Below, piece after piece: positions 47,908-56,400 of a stretch of DNA of 64,000 nt. Where the stretch lies: contig NZ_CP026003.1 in NCBI RefSeq assembly GCF_003086795.1, positions 1,012,503 to 1,076,502 on the forward strand. Direction: 5' to 3'. The DNA comes from Stenotrophomonas sp. SAU14A_NAIMI4_5 (lineage in GTDB: Bacteria; Pseudomonadota; Gammaproteobacteria; Xanthomonadales; Xanthomonadaceae). Under the pieces are notes generated by a model. It did not search any database, had not been told where the DNA came from, and worked only from the letters and a program-made list of their open reading frames with translations. A program made the position numbers and the translations under genes. Position 1 is the first letter of the stretch; every line of letters starts with the position of its first letter.

Positions 47908-49152
47908 ATGACCAAGATGACCCACGGCCGCATCCCGCGCGGCCTCGTTTCCGTGCACGCCGACGGCGGCAACCAGCCGGACGTCAAAGCGCTGGTGGAG
48001 AGCCTGAACAAGGCGTTCGCCGACTTCAAGGCCGAGCACAACAAGCAGCTGGACGAGATCAAGAAGGGCAACGCTGACGCGCTGCAGGCCCTGAAGGTCG
48101 ACAACATCAACGCCGATATCACCCGCCTGCAGGCGGCCGTGGACCAGGCCAACACCCAGATGGCCGCGTTCCAGATGGGTGGCGGCAGCGCCGGCAGTGG
48201 TGTTGCCGATGCCGAATACACCGAGTCGTTCCGCGCTCATTTCCGCAAGGGTGAAGTGCAGTCCGCCCTCAACAAGGGCGCCGCCGACGAAGGTGGCTAC
48301 CTGGCGCCGGTTGAATGGGACCGCTCGATCACCGACCGTCTGGTGATCGTCTCGGACATGCGTCAGCTGGCGAACGTCCAGCCCTGCTCGGGTTCGGGCC
48401 TGACCAAGCTCTACAACACCGGGGGCACGTCCTCGGGCTGGGTGGGCGAGGAAGATGCCCGACCGGAGACCGGCACGTCCAAGCTGCGTCCCCTCGGTTT
48501 CGGCTGGGGCGAGATCTATGCCAATCCGGCCGCGACCCAGCAGCTGCTGGATGATGCCGAGATCGACCTGGAGGCCTGGCTGGCCGGCGAAGTGGAGCTG
48601 GAGTTTGCCCGCCAGGAAGGTGATGCCTTCTTCTCGGGCAACGGAGTCAACAAGCCGTTCGGCATCCTGACCTACGTGGAAGGCGGCGCCAACTCGGCCA
48701 AGCATCCGTTCGGCGCCATCAAGGCTGTGAACAGCGGCGTCGCTGCGGGCATCAACGGTGACAGCATCCTGGACCTGGTCTACGACCTGCCGTCCGCATT
48801 CACCGCCAGCGCCAGGTTCGCGATGAACCGAAAGTCGCAGGGCATGGTCCGCAAGCTGAAAGACGCGCAGGGCAACTACCTGTGGCAGCCGTCGCTGGTG
48901 GCGGGTCAGCCGTCCACCCTGGCTGGTTTCGCGCTGCAGGACGTGGCTGCCATCCCGGATGTGGCCGCGAACGCGACCGCGGTGCTGTTCGGCGACTTCA
49001 AGCAGACCTACACCGTGTACGACCGCAAGGGCGTGCGGGTGCTGCGCGATCCGTACACCAACAAGCCGTACGTGATGTTCTACACCACCAAGCGCGTGGG
49101 CGGCGGTGTGCACAACCCCGAGCCGATGCGCGCCCTCAAGATCGCCGAGTAA
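47908..49152 (+). CDS. HK97-type major capsid protein
   Basis: 414 residues. The first 100 residues are a charged coiled-coil scaffold (delta domain) that the protease removes; then the HK97 fold begins near AADEGGYLAPVEWDRSI, with FSGNGVNKPFGIL and FGDFKQTYTVYDRKGVRVLRDPYT near the end. Followed by a strong terminator at 49168. Confidence 0.94.
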   Translation: MTKMTHGRIPRGLVSVHADGGNQPDVKALVESLNKAFADFKAEHNKQLDEIKKGNADALQALKVDNINADITRLQAAVDQANTQMAAFQMGGGSAGSGVADAEYTESFRAHFRKGEVQSALNKGAADEGGYLAPVEWDRSITDRLVIVSDMRQLANVQPCSGSGLTKLYNTGGTSSGWVGEEDARPETGTSKLRPLGFGWGEIYANPAATQQLLDDAEIDLEAWLAGEVELEFARQEGDAFFSGNGVNKPFGILTYVEGGANSAKHPFGAIKAVNSGVAAGINGDSILDLVYDLPSAFTASARFAMNRKSQGMVRKLKDAQGNYLWQPSLVAGQPSTLAGFALQDVAAIPDVAANATAVLFGDFKQTYTVYDRKGVRVLRDPYTNKPYVMFYTTKRVGGGVHNPEPMRALKIAE

Positions 49153-49167
49153 TCGGGCCTACAGCGA

Positions 49168-49202
49168 CCGGGCGGCATAGCGCCGCCCGGTTTCCATTTT
49201 TT
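49168..49202 (+). terminator. terminator after the capsid gene
   Basis: 9-bp perfect stem CCGGGCGGC/GCCGCCCGG, 5-base loop, then TTTCCATTTTTT. Partial read-through would set the excess of capsid over downstream proteins. Confidence 0.85.
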
Positions 49203-49217
49203 GATCTGGGAGCCGCA

Positions 49218-49733
49218 ATGGCCAAATTCATCAAGCCCTTCCGTGGAGTGCCGGAAGGCGAGATCTACCCTGTCCAGTTCGTTGCCGGTGAATCGTGCCC
49301 GCCCGAGCTGGAAGCCGGTGCGCTGTCCGTCGGCGCGATTACGCTGAGCCCGGCGCCTGCGACGATCCTCTTGGGATCGGATCTGCAGCCTGCAAAGTTC
49401 CATTTCGAAGAGGGTGTCGAGGTCCTGCTTGGCGAAGTGGTTGAGCTCGCGCATGGCGCCTCGGGCCTTTCTGCCGCGGACTGGAACGCTCTGAGTGTGG
49501 CCACGCGCGAATCGGCAATCGCCGAAGTGGTGCAGCGCCTTTCGGCGGAGGCGGACGAGAAGAAGGCCACTGCCGCTGGTGCGACCGTCGCTCCAGCGGC
49601 GGGCGCTGATGAGACGCCGACCGGCGACAAGGCTGCTCTGATCGTGAAGCTGGAAGCGGCGAGCATCCCCTTCGACAAGCGCTGGGGCGTGGAGAAGTTG
49701 GCTGCTGCACTGGCCGAGGGCAAGAAGGACTGA
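49218..49733 (+). CDS. phage head protein with C-terminal HeH/LEM-like domain
   Basis: 171 residues. The N-terminal 100 residues (FIKPFRGVPEGEIYPVQFVAGESCP) are beta-rich; after an Ala-rich linker the last 35 residues (ALIVKLEAASIPFDKRWGVEKLAAALAEG) match the helix-extension-helix motif common in phage head proteins. ATG at 49218. Confidence 0.6.
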   Translation: MAKFIKPFRGVPEGEIYPVQFVAGESCPPELEAGALSVGAITLSPAPATILLGSDLQPAKFHFEEGVEVLLGEVVELAHGASGLSAADWNALSVATRESAIAEVVQRLSAEADEKKATAAGATVAPAAGADETPTGDKAALIVKLEAASIPFDKRWGVEKLAAALAEGKKD

Positions 49734-49734
49734 T

Positions 49735-50214
49735 ATGGCCATCGTCTCTATCGCACAGGCCCGCTCGCATGTGCGGGTGGAGGCGGACTATCCGGTGGAG
49801 CAGTTGGAGGATGCTATTGCCGGCGCAATCGACGCCGCGCAGGCGTACCTCAATCGCAAAGTCTACGAGAGTGCCGATCTCCTGGCAGCTGCGAGGGCGC
49901 TGTACCCGGCATCAGTGAGGGAAGCAACTGTTGCCAGGAATCAGGCCCTGGCCGATGCGGTTTTCATCGAAAGCGACGAGGAGCGCGCCGCGACCATTCG
50001 GATTGCGAAAGTTGCCTATCAGGAGGCCGTGCAGGCCGCTGAGGCAAGCGTCCACGGGGCGGTCGTCAACCCCAGCATTGTCTCGGCGGTGTTGCTCACT
50101 ATCGGCCATCTGTACGCGAATCGGTCAGACGTGGTCGTTGGATCTACGGCGGTGGAGCTTCCCCTGGGCGCCAGGAGTCTCCTGCGCCCTTATCGAAGGG
50201 TGATGATGCCATGA
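49735..50214 (+). CDS. head-tail connector protein (gp6-like)
   Basis: 159 residues, helical, with VEADYPVEQLEDAIAGAIDAAQAYLNRKVY and SAVLLTIGHLYANRSDVVVG, the signature of HK97 gp6-like connectors, though with an internal expansion of about 40 residues. ATGA overlap with the next gene. Confidence 0.8.
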   Translation: MAIVSIAQARSHVRVEADYPVEQLEDAIAGAIDAAQAYLNRKVYESADLLAAARALYPASVREATVARNQALADAVFIESDEERAATIRIAKVAYQEAVQAAEASVHGAVVNPSIVSAVLLTIGHLYANRSDVVVGSTAVELPLGARSLLRPYRRVMMP

Positions 50215-50546
50215 CGCTTCAAGATGGGGACCTGCAGCATCGCATCCGGTTTGAGCGCAAGACCGTGACGCGCGACCAGCTGGGCGGTCCGGACAAAGCG
50301 ACATGGGTTGAGGTCGTGTCCATCTGGGCGAAGGCGATCAACAACCTTGCAGCGACAACGGAGGCTGTGGCTGCAGGTGCGGAGCGCTATAGGGAGCAGG
50401 TGCGGTTCGATATCCGGCCGAGAAACGTTGATCCGCAGTGGCGAATCGTATTCCGGGGTCGGAACTTCGACATCAAGAGTATCGCCCCTAGCAATGACGG
50501 CAGTGAGATGGCGATCATCGCCGTGGCGGGGTTGACCAATGGCTGA
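50211..50546 (+). CDS. head closure / head-tail adaptor protein
   Basis: 111 residues, beta-rich: LQHRIRFERKTVTRDQLGGPDKATWVEVVSIWAKAINNLAATTE, then QVRFDIRPRNVDPQWRIVFRGRNFDIKSI, the pattern of SPP1 gp16-type closure proteins. Confidence 0.82.
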   Translation: MTLQDGDLQHRIRFERKTVTRDQLGGPDKATWVEVVSIWAKAINNLAATTEAVAAGAERYREQVRFDIRPRNVDPQWRIVFRGRNFDIKSIAPSNDGSEMAIIAVAGLTNG

Positions 50547-51042
50547 GCAAGTAACTATCAGCGGTCTGGAGGGGCTCTTGCGCTCGCTACGCGAGGCACC
50601 CAAGGCAATCCAAGGCCGGGCCGTGCAATCCGGAATGCGCAAGGGCGGAAACATCATCAGGGATGACGCAAGGCGCAGGGCACCGAGAGCATCGGGGTTC
50701 ATGGCCTCGCAGATCGTCACCCGCCGGGCCAATGCCAAGACGCGGCACCGAGCCGGCGTCGGGCAGGGCGGAGAGTATTTCACCATTGGGGTGAAGACTG
50801 GCCGCCGTCGCAAGTTCGCCAACACCAAACGAAACCGGCGTAAGGGCCGCGCTGGGAAGGTCTACCAGGAAACGGGGTGGGCTTACTACTGGCGCTTTGT
50901 TGAGTTTGGGACGAAGAAGATGCGGGCCTCGCCGTTCTTGACGCCCGCTGGCGAATCCAAGGGCCCGGAGGCTGCACAGGTGGTCATCGACGAGACGTGG
51001 TCGGCACTCGAAAAGCAACTGATGAAGGATGGCTGGCGATGA
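50539..51042 (+). CDS. HK97 gp10-family neck/tail completion protein
   Basis: 167 residues. ISGLEGLLRSLREAPKAIQGRAVQSGMRKGGNIIRDDARRRAP and YYWRFVEFGTKKMRASPFLTPA are characteristic of the HK97 gp10 family. Overlaps the previous gene by 8 bp and the next by ATGA. Confidence 0.88.
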   Translation: MAEQVTISGLEGLLRSLREAPKAIQGRAVQSGMRKGGNIIRDDARRRAPRASGFMASQIVTRRANAKTRHRAGVGQGGEYFTIGVKTGRRRKFANTKRNRRKGRAGKVYQETGWAYYWRFVEFGTKKMRASPFLTPAGESKGPEAAQVVIDETWSALEKQLMKDGWR

Positions 51043-51401
51043 TGGTTCCTCTGGTTCAATCGCTGCTGCAGGGTGCTGAAGAGGTCCGGCGGCTTCTCGG
51101 CGATCCCGTCAGGCTATGGCCTGGCAGTGCGCCCGAAGATACGGAGCTTCCCTACGCGACGTGGAATGTGGTCGGCGGCTCACCCACTGCGATGCTGTCC
51201 GAAGCGCCACCGGCCGACGGATGGCGTGTCCGGCTGACCGTATGGGGTGACAGCCTCAGTCAGGCCAACGGCGTGGCCGTTGCCATTCGCGACGTGGTCG
51301 AGCGCGTGGGCAGCATCGAGTCGTACAACCCGACGCCCGATAGCGATGACACCGACGCGATGGGCATTTCCTTCGACGTGCGTCTGCTGCAGCTGCGCTG
51401 A
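51039..51401 (+). CDS. tail completion protein (DUF3168-like)
   Basis: 120 residues. LVQSLLQGAEEVRRLLG, LPYATWNVVGGSP, RLTVWGDSLSQANGVAVAIRDVVE have the tail terminator pattern of DUF3168. Followed by a terminator. Confidence 0.78.
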   Translation: MMVPLVQSLLQGAEEVRRLLGDPVRLWPGSAPEDTELPYATWNVVGGSPTAMLSEAPPADGWRVRLTVWGDSLSQANGVAVAIRDVVERVGSIESYNPTPDSDDTDAMGISFDVRLLQLR

Positions 51402-51422
51402 TCCACGCAATAGCAACCCAGC

Positions 51423-51443
51423 GGCCCCGCAAGGGGCCTTTTT
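51423..51443 (+). terminator. terminator between connector genes and tail tube gene
   Basis: 6-bp GC stem GGCCCC/GGGGCC with a GCAA loop, then TTTTT. Confidence 0.75.
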
Positions 51444-51479
51444 CATGCCCGGCGACGGGCGCATCACAAGGAAATCCCT

Positions 51480-51959
51480 ATGGGACAGGTAATCAAGTCG
51501 AAGCATTCGCAGCTGTTCGTCGCCATCGCCCTGACCGAGGTCATAAAGGTGACCCGTCTGCGCTCGGTCGGCTTCCCCGATGGCCAGGCGTCGGAGATCG
51601 ATATTTCCGACTACGACGATGACTGGGATCAGTTCGTTGCTGGCCGCAAGCAGACCGGCAGCACCAGCATCGAGATCATCTACGACAGCGTCGATCACGA
51701 GAAGATCGAGAAGCTGCATGAGACCGGCGCGAACGTGAACTGGCTGGTGACGGCACCTCTGAGTGAGACGGAGGGCGTCGCCAAGCCGGTGGCGGTGGCC
51801 GGCAAGATCACGCCGCCGACCACGGTGCTCTCCAAGCAGTTCGATGGGTTCGTGCAGAACTTCGCGGTGACCAGCCAGGACAACGATGTCTGGAAGGCAA
51901 CGATCACCATCCGTGGTTCGGGTGCGGTCAAGACCAACCGGCCCGCCGCCGGCCCGTAA
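51480..51959 (+). CDS. major tail tube protein
   Basis: 159 residues, starting MGQVIKSKHSQLFVAIALTEVIKV, beta-rich, with VTSQDNDVWKATITIRGSGAVK at the end; this is a typical small siphovirus tail tube protein. Isolated by terminators on both sides, which is consistent with separate, strong expression. Confidence 0.75.
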   Translation: MGQVIKSKHSQLFVAIALTEVIKVTRLRSVGFPDGQASEIDISDYDDDWDQFVAGRKQTGSTSIEIIYDSVDHEKIEKLHETGANVNWLVTAPLSETEGVAKPVAVAGKITPPTTVLSKQFDGFVQNFAVTSQDNDVWKATITIRGSGAVKTNRPAAGP

Positions 51960-51982
51960 GTGTCGGCAACGGCTTGCAAACG

Positions 51983-52010
51983 AATGGCCCGCTGCGGCGG
52001 GCCATTTCTC
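51983..52010 (+). terminator. terminator after the tail tube gene
   Basis: 10-bp perfect stem AATGGCCCGC/GCGGGCCATT with a 4-base loop, then TCTC. Confidence 0.75.
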
Positions 52011-52086
52011 TGACGGGGCGCGCGGAAACTCCGTGTGTTAGCCGTGCGCGGCCCGCGCGTCCTGTCGCCATTCAAGGAAACGGCCA

Positions 52087-52461
52087 ATGAGCAAGACCAA
52101 CGAAACCACCGAAGCCCAGCCGGAGCAGCGCACCAGCATTCTGCAATCGTTCACCAGCTTGGGAATGTTCGCCTCCAAGGACGTGCATGCAGACACGATC
52201 ACCTTGCCCAACGGCAACAAGGCCCAGTTCCACGTGCGCGAACTGCCGGATGCCGAGTTCCGAAAGCTGTGGGGTGAAGCGGATCGCGCCAAGCTGATCG
52301 CAGCAACCATCTGCGACGAGGACGGCAAGCCCGTCATGGACGAGGCGCAGGCCGCCCAGCTCAAGCCGCTGGTGGCTGCGGAGCTGCAGCGCGTGGCCAT
52401 GAAGCACTCCGGGTTCGGTGACGAGGCCGCCCAGGCCCAGGCAGACGCGGGAAACGGATAA
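52087..52461 (+). CDS. tail assembly chaperone gpG-like
   Basis: 124 residues. Acidic protein that guides tail tube polymerisation round the tape measure. Contains FHVRELPDAEFRKLWGEADRAKLIAATICDEDGKPVM as in gpG-like chaperones. Near its end the sequence GGGAAAC (52449-52455) is positioned as G GGA AAC in frame, allowing a -1 shift to the gpT frame. Confidence 0.82.
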   Translation: MSKTNETTEAQPEQRTSILQSFTSLGMFASKDVHADTITLPNGNKAQFHVRELPDAEFRKLWGEADRAKLIAATICDEDGKPVMDEAQAAQLKPLVAAELQRVAMKHSGFGDEAAQAQADAGNG

Positions 52462-52754
52462 GGCAGCGTGGCGAGGACTGGTTCTGGAGAGTCCTCGCCT
52501 GGCACCTGCGTCGCACGGTGTCAGACCTGCAGGCGACCATGTCCCGGCGCGAGTTTCTGGAGTGGTGGGAGTTCCACAAGCGGAACCCCATCGACCCCGT
52601 CAGCCTCCATCTCAAGCCCGCTGCCTTCGCCGCGTACATCACTGCATCGCATAGCCAGGCCGGCACCAAGCGAGATTTCCAGCATTACCTGGATGCGCTG
52701 GTGCCGCGTTCCGACGATGACGAGGCGCATGACTGGTTTGAATCACTTGGATGA
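52087..52754 (+). CDS. gpGT-like fusion made by -1 frameshift
   Basis: About 222 residues: 123 from the gpG frame and 99 from the -1 frame. The downstream frame reads GEDWFWRVLAWHLRRTVSDL, then MSRREFLEWWEFHKRNPID, like phage gpT proteins that recruit the tape measure. The T part has no start codon near the junction (GTG at 52518 lies well inside it), so frameshifting is the most natural way to make it. Confidence 0.75.
52449..52455 (+). promoter_or_regulatory. slippery heptamer GGGAAAC for -1 frameshift
   Basis: X XXY YYZ heptamer in the zero frame G GGA AAC, 3 bases before the codon preceding the TAA stop. Lambda uses GGGAAAG at the same place. Confidence 0.8.
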
Positions 52755-52757
52755 TCC

Positions 52758-54725
52758 ATGGCCGAAACCTTCGGGCGCTTCTCGGCGCTCCCCATTGGCC
52801 CTCTGCTCGCTGCGCGCGACGGGGGCCTGACACTCGCCACGACAGCCGCCGCCAACGGCGCCAGGTGCGCGCGGTCCGACTTCGCGCTGGGTAGCGGCAC
52901 GGTAGGGGTGGAGTTCGCCGTGTGGGGCGATGACGCGCTCGCCGCGGTCGTGGGGTTTGTAACCCCGGCCGCATCGCTCAGCCAGTCGCCGGGTTCCAAC
53001 GCCAACGGCATTGGCTGGGAGCTGGCTACCGGGCGCCTGCTGCAGGGTATCGGCGCCATCGCCACCGGCCTGCCTGCCGTACTTCATGGCGATATCGTCG
53101 GGCTGCGCATCGCTTTCGGTAGCCCGTCGCGCCTGCAGCTGTACGTTAACGGCGCAATGGTCCACCAGCGCGATCTATTGCTCAGCGGTCCGTTGCACTT
53201 CGCTGCGGGGTTGGCCGCCACCAAGGCCGGGGGCTTGTGCGTGGCGGTGAACGCTGGCCAGTGGGCACCGCGAAGCGAGGCAGCAGCTGCCGGCTGGCGG
53301 CTGGATGCTGTGACCGTCGCCCCAATCCGGCTGGCCGACGCTGATTGGCTCAGTGCGCCGGGCGACAGCCCTGCCAACGCACGATTTGAGGGGCTGATTG
53401 CCGAGGGCGTCAACCTGGTGCAGGAGCTGAGCTTCTGGCCTTGGGGTGGCGACCCGGTGTCGCAGACGGCCGCGGCACAGTGCGTCGTTGCCGACGCAGA
53501 GGGGCTTCTGGACGCCATGGCGCTGTCGGGTGCCTCGGGCGAGCCGGTGCGGATCCTGATGGTGGATGAATCGGGGATGCTGGCCGACGCGGCGCCGGTG
53601 TTCCGCTGCGCGATCGATCAGATCGAGATCAACGACGACGGCAGCAAGACCTTGCACCTGCGGGATGCCCACGACTACCTGGGGCTGACCTTGAACCGCG
53701 GGGTATTCCTCCCCAACGTCGAGTCGCTGGCCTGGAAGCCTCAGCCGGTGGTGATCGGCGCCGTGGCCAGTGTTCCGGCGGCAGGCGGCAACTCGGACGC
53801 TACGGCGATGTTCGTCGCGGATGGGCGCGTCTACCTCGACGCGGTGATGGACCGTGGCGACCAGATGGAGGCGGGCACGTTCAGCGTATCGCCGGATGGC
53901 CAGCAGCTTCTGATGAAGTCGCCGCCGGTAATGCCGGTGGTGGTAGACATGTCCAGCATCGGGCCCGCCATGGCACCGGCCACGCTCGCTGCTGCTGTCG
54001 CGGATGTGATGGGCCGCCTAGGGAGTGGGGCATGGTCTCTGGCCGATTGCCAGGCGGTGGATGCTGCCACCGGCTATGCCGGGATCGGCTACTACGCAGG
54101 CTCGGCGGTCACCGGCCGCGACGCGTTAAACGCGATGCTCCCGAGCTTCGGCACTGGCTGCTATCAGGACGCAACCGGTGTGCTGCGGTTTGTCCGCGTT
54201 GTGGCGCCAGAGGCGTTCACCGGCCCGATGGCGTTTGAGCTGTCTGAGGCGGACATGGCAACGGACCTGGTTGGCGTCCCCGATGATGCCCCGAACCTGA
54301 CGCGGCGGATGGCCTATCGCCCCAATGCCCAGGCGTTAGGGACGTCGGACCTGGTCACCGACGTGGTTGACGTGCCGCAGGCGCGGCGCGACGAGTTGAC
54401 CGCCCTGTACCGAGGGCAGGTGTACGCGGCCGGTCCGTTGGACGCGCACTACCGCAGGGCCGATGCGGCCGACCCGGTCATATCGCTGTTCTGGCGTTCT
54501 CTCGATGCCCAGGCCGAGATCGATCGGGTGGTGGGCATCTACCGGCAGCAGCGCTTCTTCTACCAGTTCACCGTGCGCGGTGACCAGCAGTTGGCGCCGC
54601 TGCCTGGACAGGTCGGCCGCCTGACGTACGGCCGATACGGCTTGGCCGACGGCAAGCCGGTGCTGGTGCGCCGCGTGGAGCGGAACCCTGCCACGGGTGA
54701 TGTGGTGATGACGGTGTGGGGGTAG
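52758..54725 (+). CDS. large tail protein with N-terminal SPRY/lectin-like domain
   Basis: 655 residues. Residues about 35-180 (VEFAVWGDDALAAVVGFVTP..., GIGWELATGRLL, GDIVGLRIAFGSPSRLQLYVNG) have the beta-sandwich pattern of B30.2/SPRY or concanavalin-like domains, often used for receptor or carbohydrate binding. The rest resembles a tail-tip protein (ALNAMLPSFGTGCYQDATGVLRFVRV). Unusually it lies before the tape measure gene. Exact family not recognised. Confidence 0.6.
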   Translation: MAETFGRFSALPIGPLLAARDGGLTLATTAAANGARCARSDFALGSGTVGVEFAVWGDDALAAVVGFVTPAASLSQSPGSNANGIGWELATGRLLQGIGAIATGLPAVLHGDIVGLRIAFGSPSRLQLYVNGAMVHQRDLLLSGPLHFAAGLAATKAGGLCVAVNAGQWAPRSEAAAAGWRLDAVTVAPIRLADADWLSAPGDSPANARFEGLIAEGVNLVQELSFWPWGGDPVSQTAAAQCVVADAEGLLDAMALSGASGEPVRILMVDESGMLADAAPVFRCAIDQIEINDDGSKTLHLRDAHDYLGLTLNRGVFLPNVESLAWKPQPVVIGAVASVPAAGGNSDATAMFVADGRVYLDAVMDRGDQMEAGTFSVSPDGQQLLMKSPPVMPVVVDMSSIGPAMAPATLAAAVADVMGRLGSGAWSLADCQAVDAATGYAGIGYYAGSAVTGRDALNAMLPSFGTGCYQDATGVLRFVRVVAPEAFTGPMAFELSEADMATDLVGVPDDAPNLTRRMAYRPNAQALGTSDLVTDVVDVPQARRDELTALYRGQVYAAGPLDAHYRRADAADPVISLFWRSLDAQAEIDRVVGIYRQQRFFYQFTVRGDQQLAPLPGQVGRLTYGRYGLADGKPVLVRRVERNPATGDVVMTVWG

Positions 54726-54729
54726 CAGC

Positions 54730-55497
54730 GTGCTTATTGGATTTGGAATGCCGGCGGTTACGACTGCCACCCTCACCGGCGGAACCTGGCTCACGTCCGA
54801 TCAGGGCTCGGCGCTGTTCGACGGTAAGCCGGGGCGCGCATCGCGCATCCGGCGCTCCGGCTCCCTCGCGATCACGGTCACGCTAGCGCAGGCCATCGTG
54901 CCGGGCATCGTGGCTGTCCTCGGCTTGAGCGTGCCGGCCGGCGTGCAGGTGCGTGCCGCCGGCGCAGTCGGTACGACCATCAAGCTACCGGATGGCAGTG
55001 TCTGCGCCTGGCTCTTTCCTCAAGGAACAGCGGCGGTGTCGGTGGTGTCGGTCGAGATCGTCTCGACGGACACTAACGTCGACATAGGGGAGATCGCAAT
55101 CTTCCGCGCGGTCGATGTTGGAATCAGCGACGGCTGGGGCGTGGTGCTGGTCGACAGCAGCGCCCACATCAGGACCAAGGGCGGGCAGTTGAACACGGTG
55201 GATGGTGCGCTGTATCGGCGCATGACGTGCAACCTGTCCGGAAGGGCTACCGAGATTGTCCGCGCCGCCGGTCTGGCTGGTGGTGTGGACTGGGAGACTG
55301 TCGCTGCGGCGATGGCCGGGCGTCGTCGGTCGTGCGTGGTTCCCCAGTACAGGGACATTGCTACGAAGGCGTTCAACCCAGCGTTGGCTGCGCGTTCGGC
55401 CATCTATGGCTACCCGACACAGCTGCCGAGCGCCGAGAACATCAGCCGGAACTACTTCTCCGGTACGATGGAATTTGAAGAAGTACCGGCAGGATGA
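54730..55497 (+). CDS. phage structural protein, unknown
   Basis: 255 residues from GTG 54730, beta-rich, starting MLIGFGMPAVTTATLTGGTWL. Contains a conserved-looking end (YGYPTQLPSAENISRNYFSGTMEFEEV). Located between tail genes, so likely part of the tail tip or a decoration; no family recognised. Confidence 0.5.
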   Translation: MLIGFGMPAVTTATLTGGTWLTSDQGSALFDGKPGRASRIRRSGSLAITVTLAQAIVPGIVAVLGLSVPAGVQVRAAGAVGTTIKLPDGSVCAWLFPQGTAAVSVVSVEIVSTDTNVDIGEIAIFRAVDVGISDGWGVVLVDSSAHIRTKGGQLNTVDGALYRRMTCNLSGRATEIVRAAGLAGGVDWETVAAAMAGRRRSCVVPQYRDIATKAFNPALAARSAIYGYPTQLPSAENISRNYFSGTMEFEEVPAG

Positions 55498-55530
55498 TGG
55501 AATGACGGCACTTTTCATCAAGGACGGTTC

Positions 55531-56328
55531 ATGAACAAGTACCGCATCCCCCTCCTCATTGCGTGTGCCCTCGCGCCAGTGGATCCTCTACTAGCCCAGG
55601 AAAGCACATTGCAGCCTATCTGGAAGCGCGCACAGAGTCAGAACGAAGGTCCAGCGCCCTACACGGGGAAATACTGCGACTACCAGTCGTTTAGCGGTTT
55701 GGAATTCACATTTTCCAGCGATGATATCTATCGAAAATACGGGTTCCAGCACTTTTCAAACACCGTGAATGGATTTGAGAGTATTCCATTTGATGAATAC
55801 GCGGGGAAGAAGGGTAAGATCGGCCCGGATGCAGGAACCCGCTCCAGGGCGGTGCTGGTTGAGGACTGCTCATCCGTCTATCTGCGAAACGCCGGAGAGA
55901 TAGAAGCGGAGGATGCAAAGGCTTTCGGCATCGAGTTCGCCGTCGCGCCAGCGACAGATTGGGCGGTAGTGAATGAAACCGATCGGATGACGGACGCCAA
56001 GTCCTGCCATGTGACCCCTAGAACCGATCGCATGCCATATCCGATGTTCTTCTATCACTCAAAAGAAGGTTTTTCGGTAGGAGTAGTTGGTGGTGATTTT
56101 CCTGGCAAAAGCACAACGTTCCGCGTGGACAAGAATCGGGCAATTTCAGAGGTCGATGGTCTTAGCGGCAACAGAGCTCAAGCACTTGCCGGACAGATCC
56201 GATCCGGAGGGCGAGTCCTGCTAGTAGGCGCCTATCAGTGGCCACACGACTGGGAAGTTATCCGCGAATTTAATCTCGCCGGTTTGGTCGAAAAGCTGAA
56301 CAGCTGCAAGTCGGCAGTCAGCCGCTAG
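55531..56328 (+). CDS. secreted accessory protein (moron) between tail genes
   Basis: 265 residues. Signal peptide at residues 1-23 (IPLLIACALAPVDPLLAQ), so it is exported to the periplasm or beyond. Cysteines near residues 49, 112, 157 and 257 may form disulfides. The last 90 residues (FFYHSKEGFSVGVVGGDFPGKSTTFRVDKN...LNSCK) recall small periplasmic IalB-like domains, but this is weak. Its sequence is more A+T-rich than the neighbours and it is followed by its own terminator, the two marks of a lysogenic conversion gene. Confidence 0.6.
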   Translation: MNKYRIPLLIACALAPVDPLLAQESTLQPIWKRAQSQNEGPAPYTGKYCDYQSFSGLEFTFSSDDIYRKYGFQHFSNTVNGFESIPFDEYAGKKGKIGPDAGTRSRAVLVEDCSSVYLRNAGEIEAEDAKAFGIEFAVAPATDWAVVNETDRMTDAKSCHVTPRTDRMPYPMFFYHSKEGFSVGVVGGDFPGKSTTFRVDKNRAISEVDGLSGNRAQALAGQIRSGGRVLLVGAYQWPHDWEVIREFNLAGLVEKLNSCKSAVSR

Positions 56329-56361
56329 CTCGTGTAGCGCAGGACCACGCCGCGTTTATCT

Positions 56362-56387
56362 AAAGCCCGCCTAGTGCGGGCTTTTTC
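56362..56387 (+). terminator. terminator of the accessory gene
   Basis: 9-bp stem AAAGCCCGC/GCGGGCTTT with a 5-base loop and then TTCATT; the tape measure gene starts 14 bp later. Confidence 0.8.
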
Positions 56388-56400
56388 ATTTGAGGAAGCC

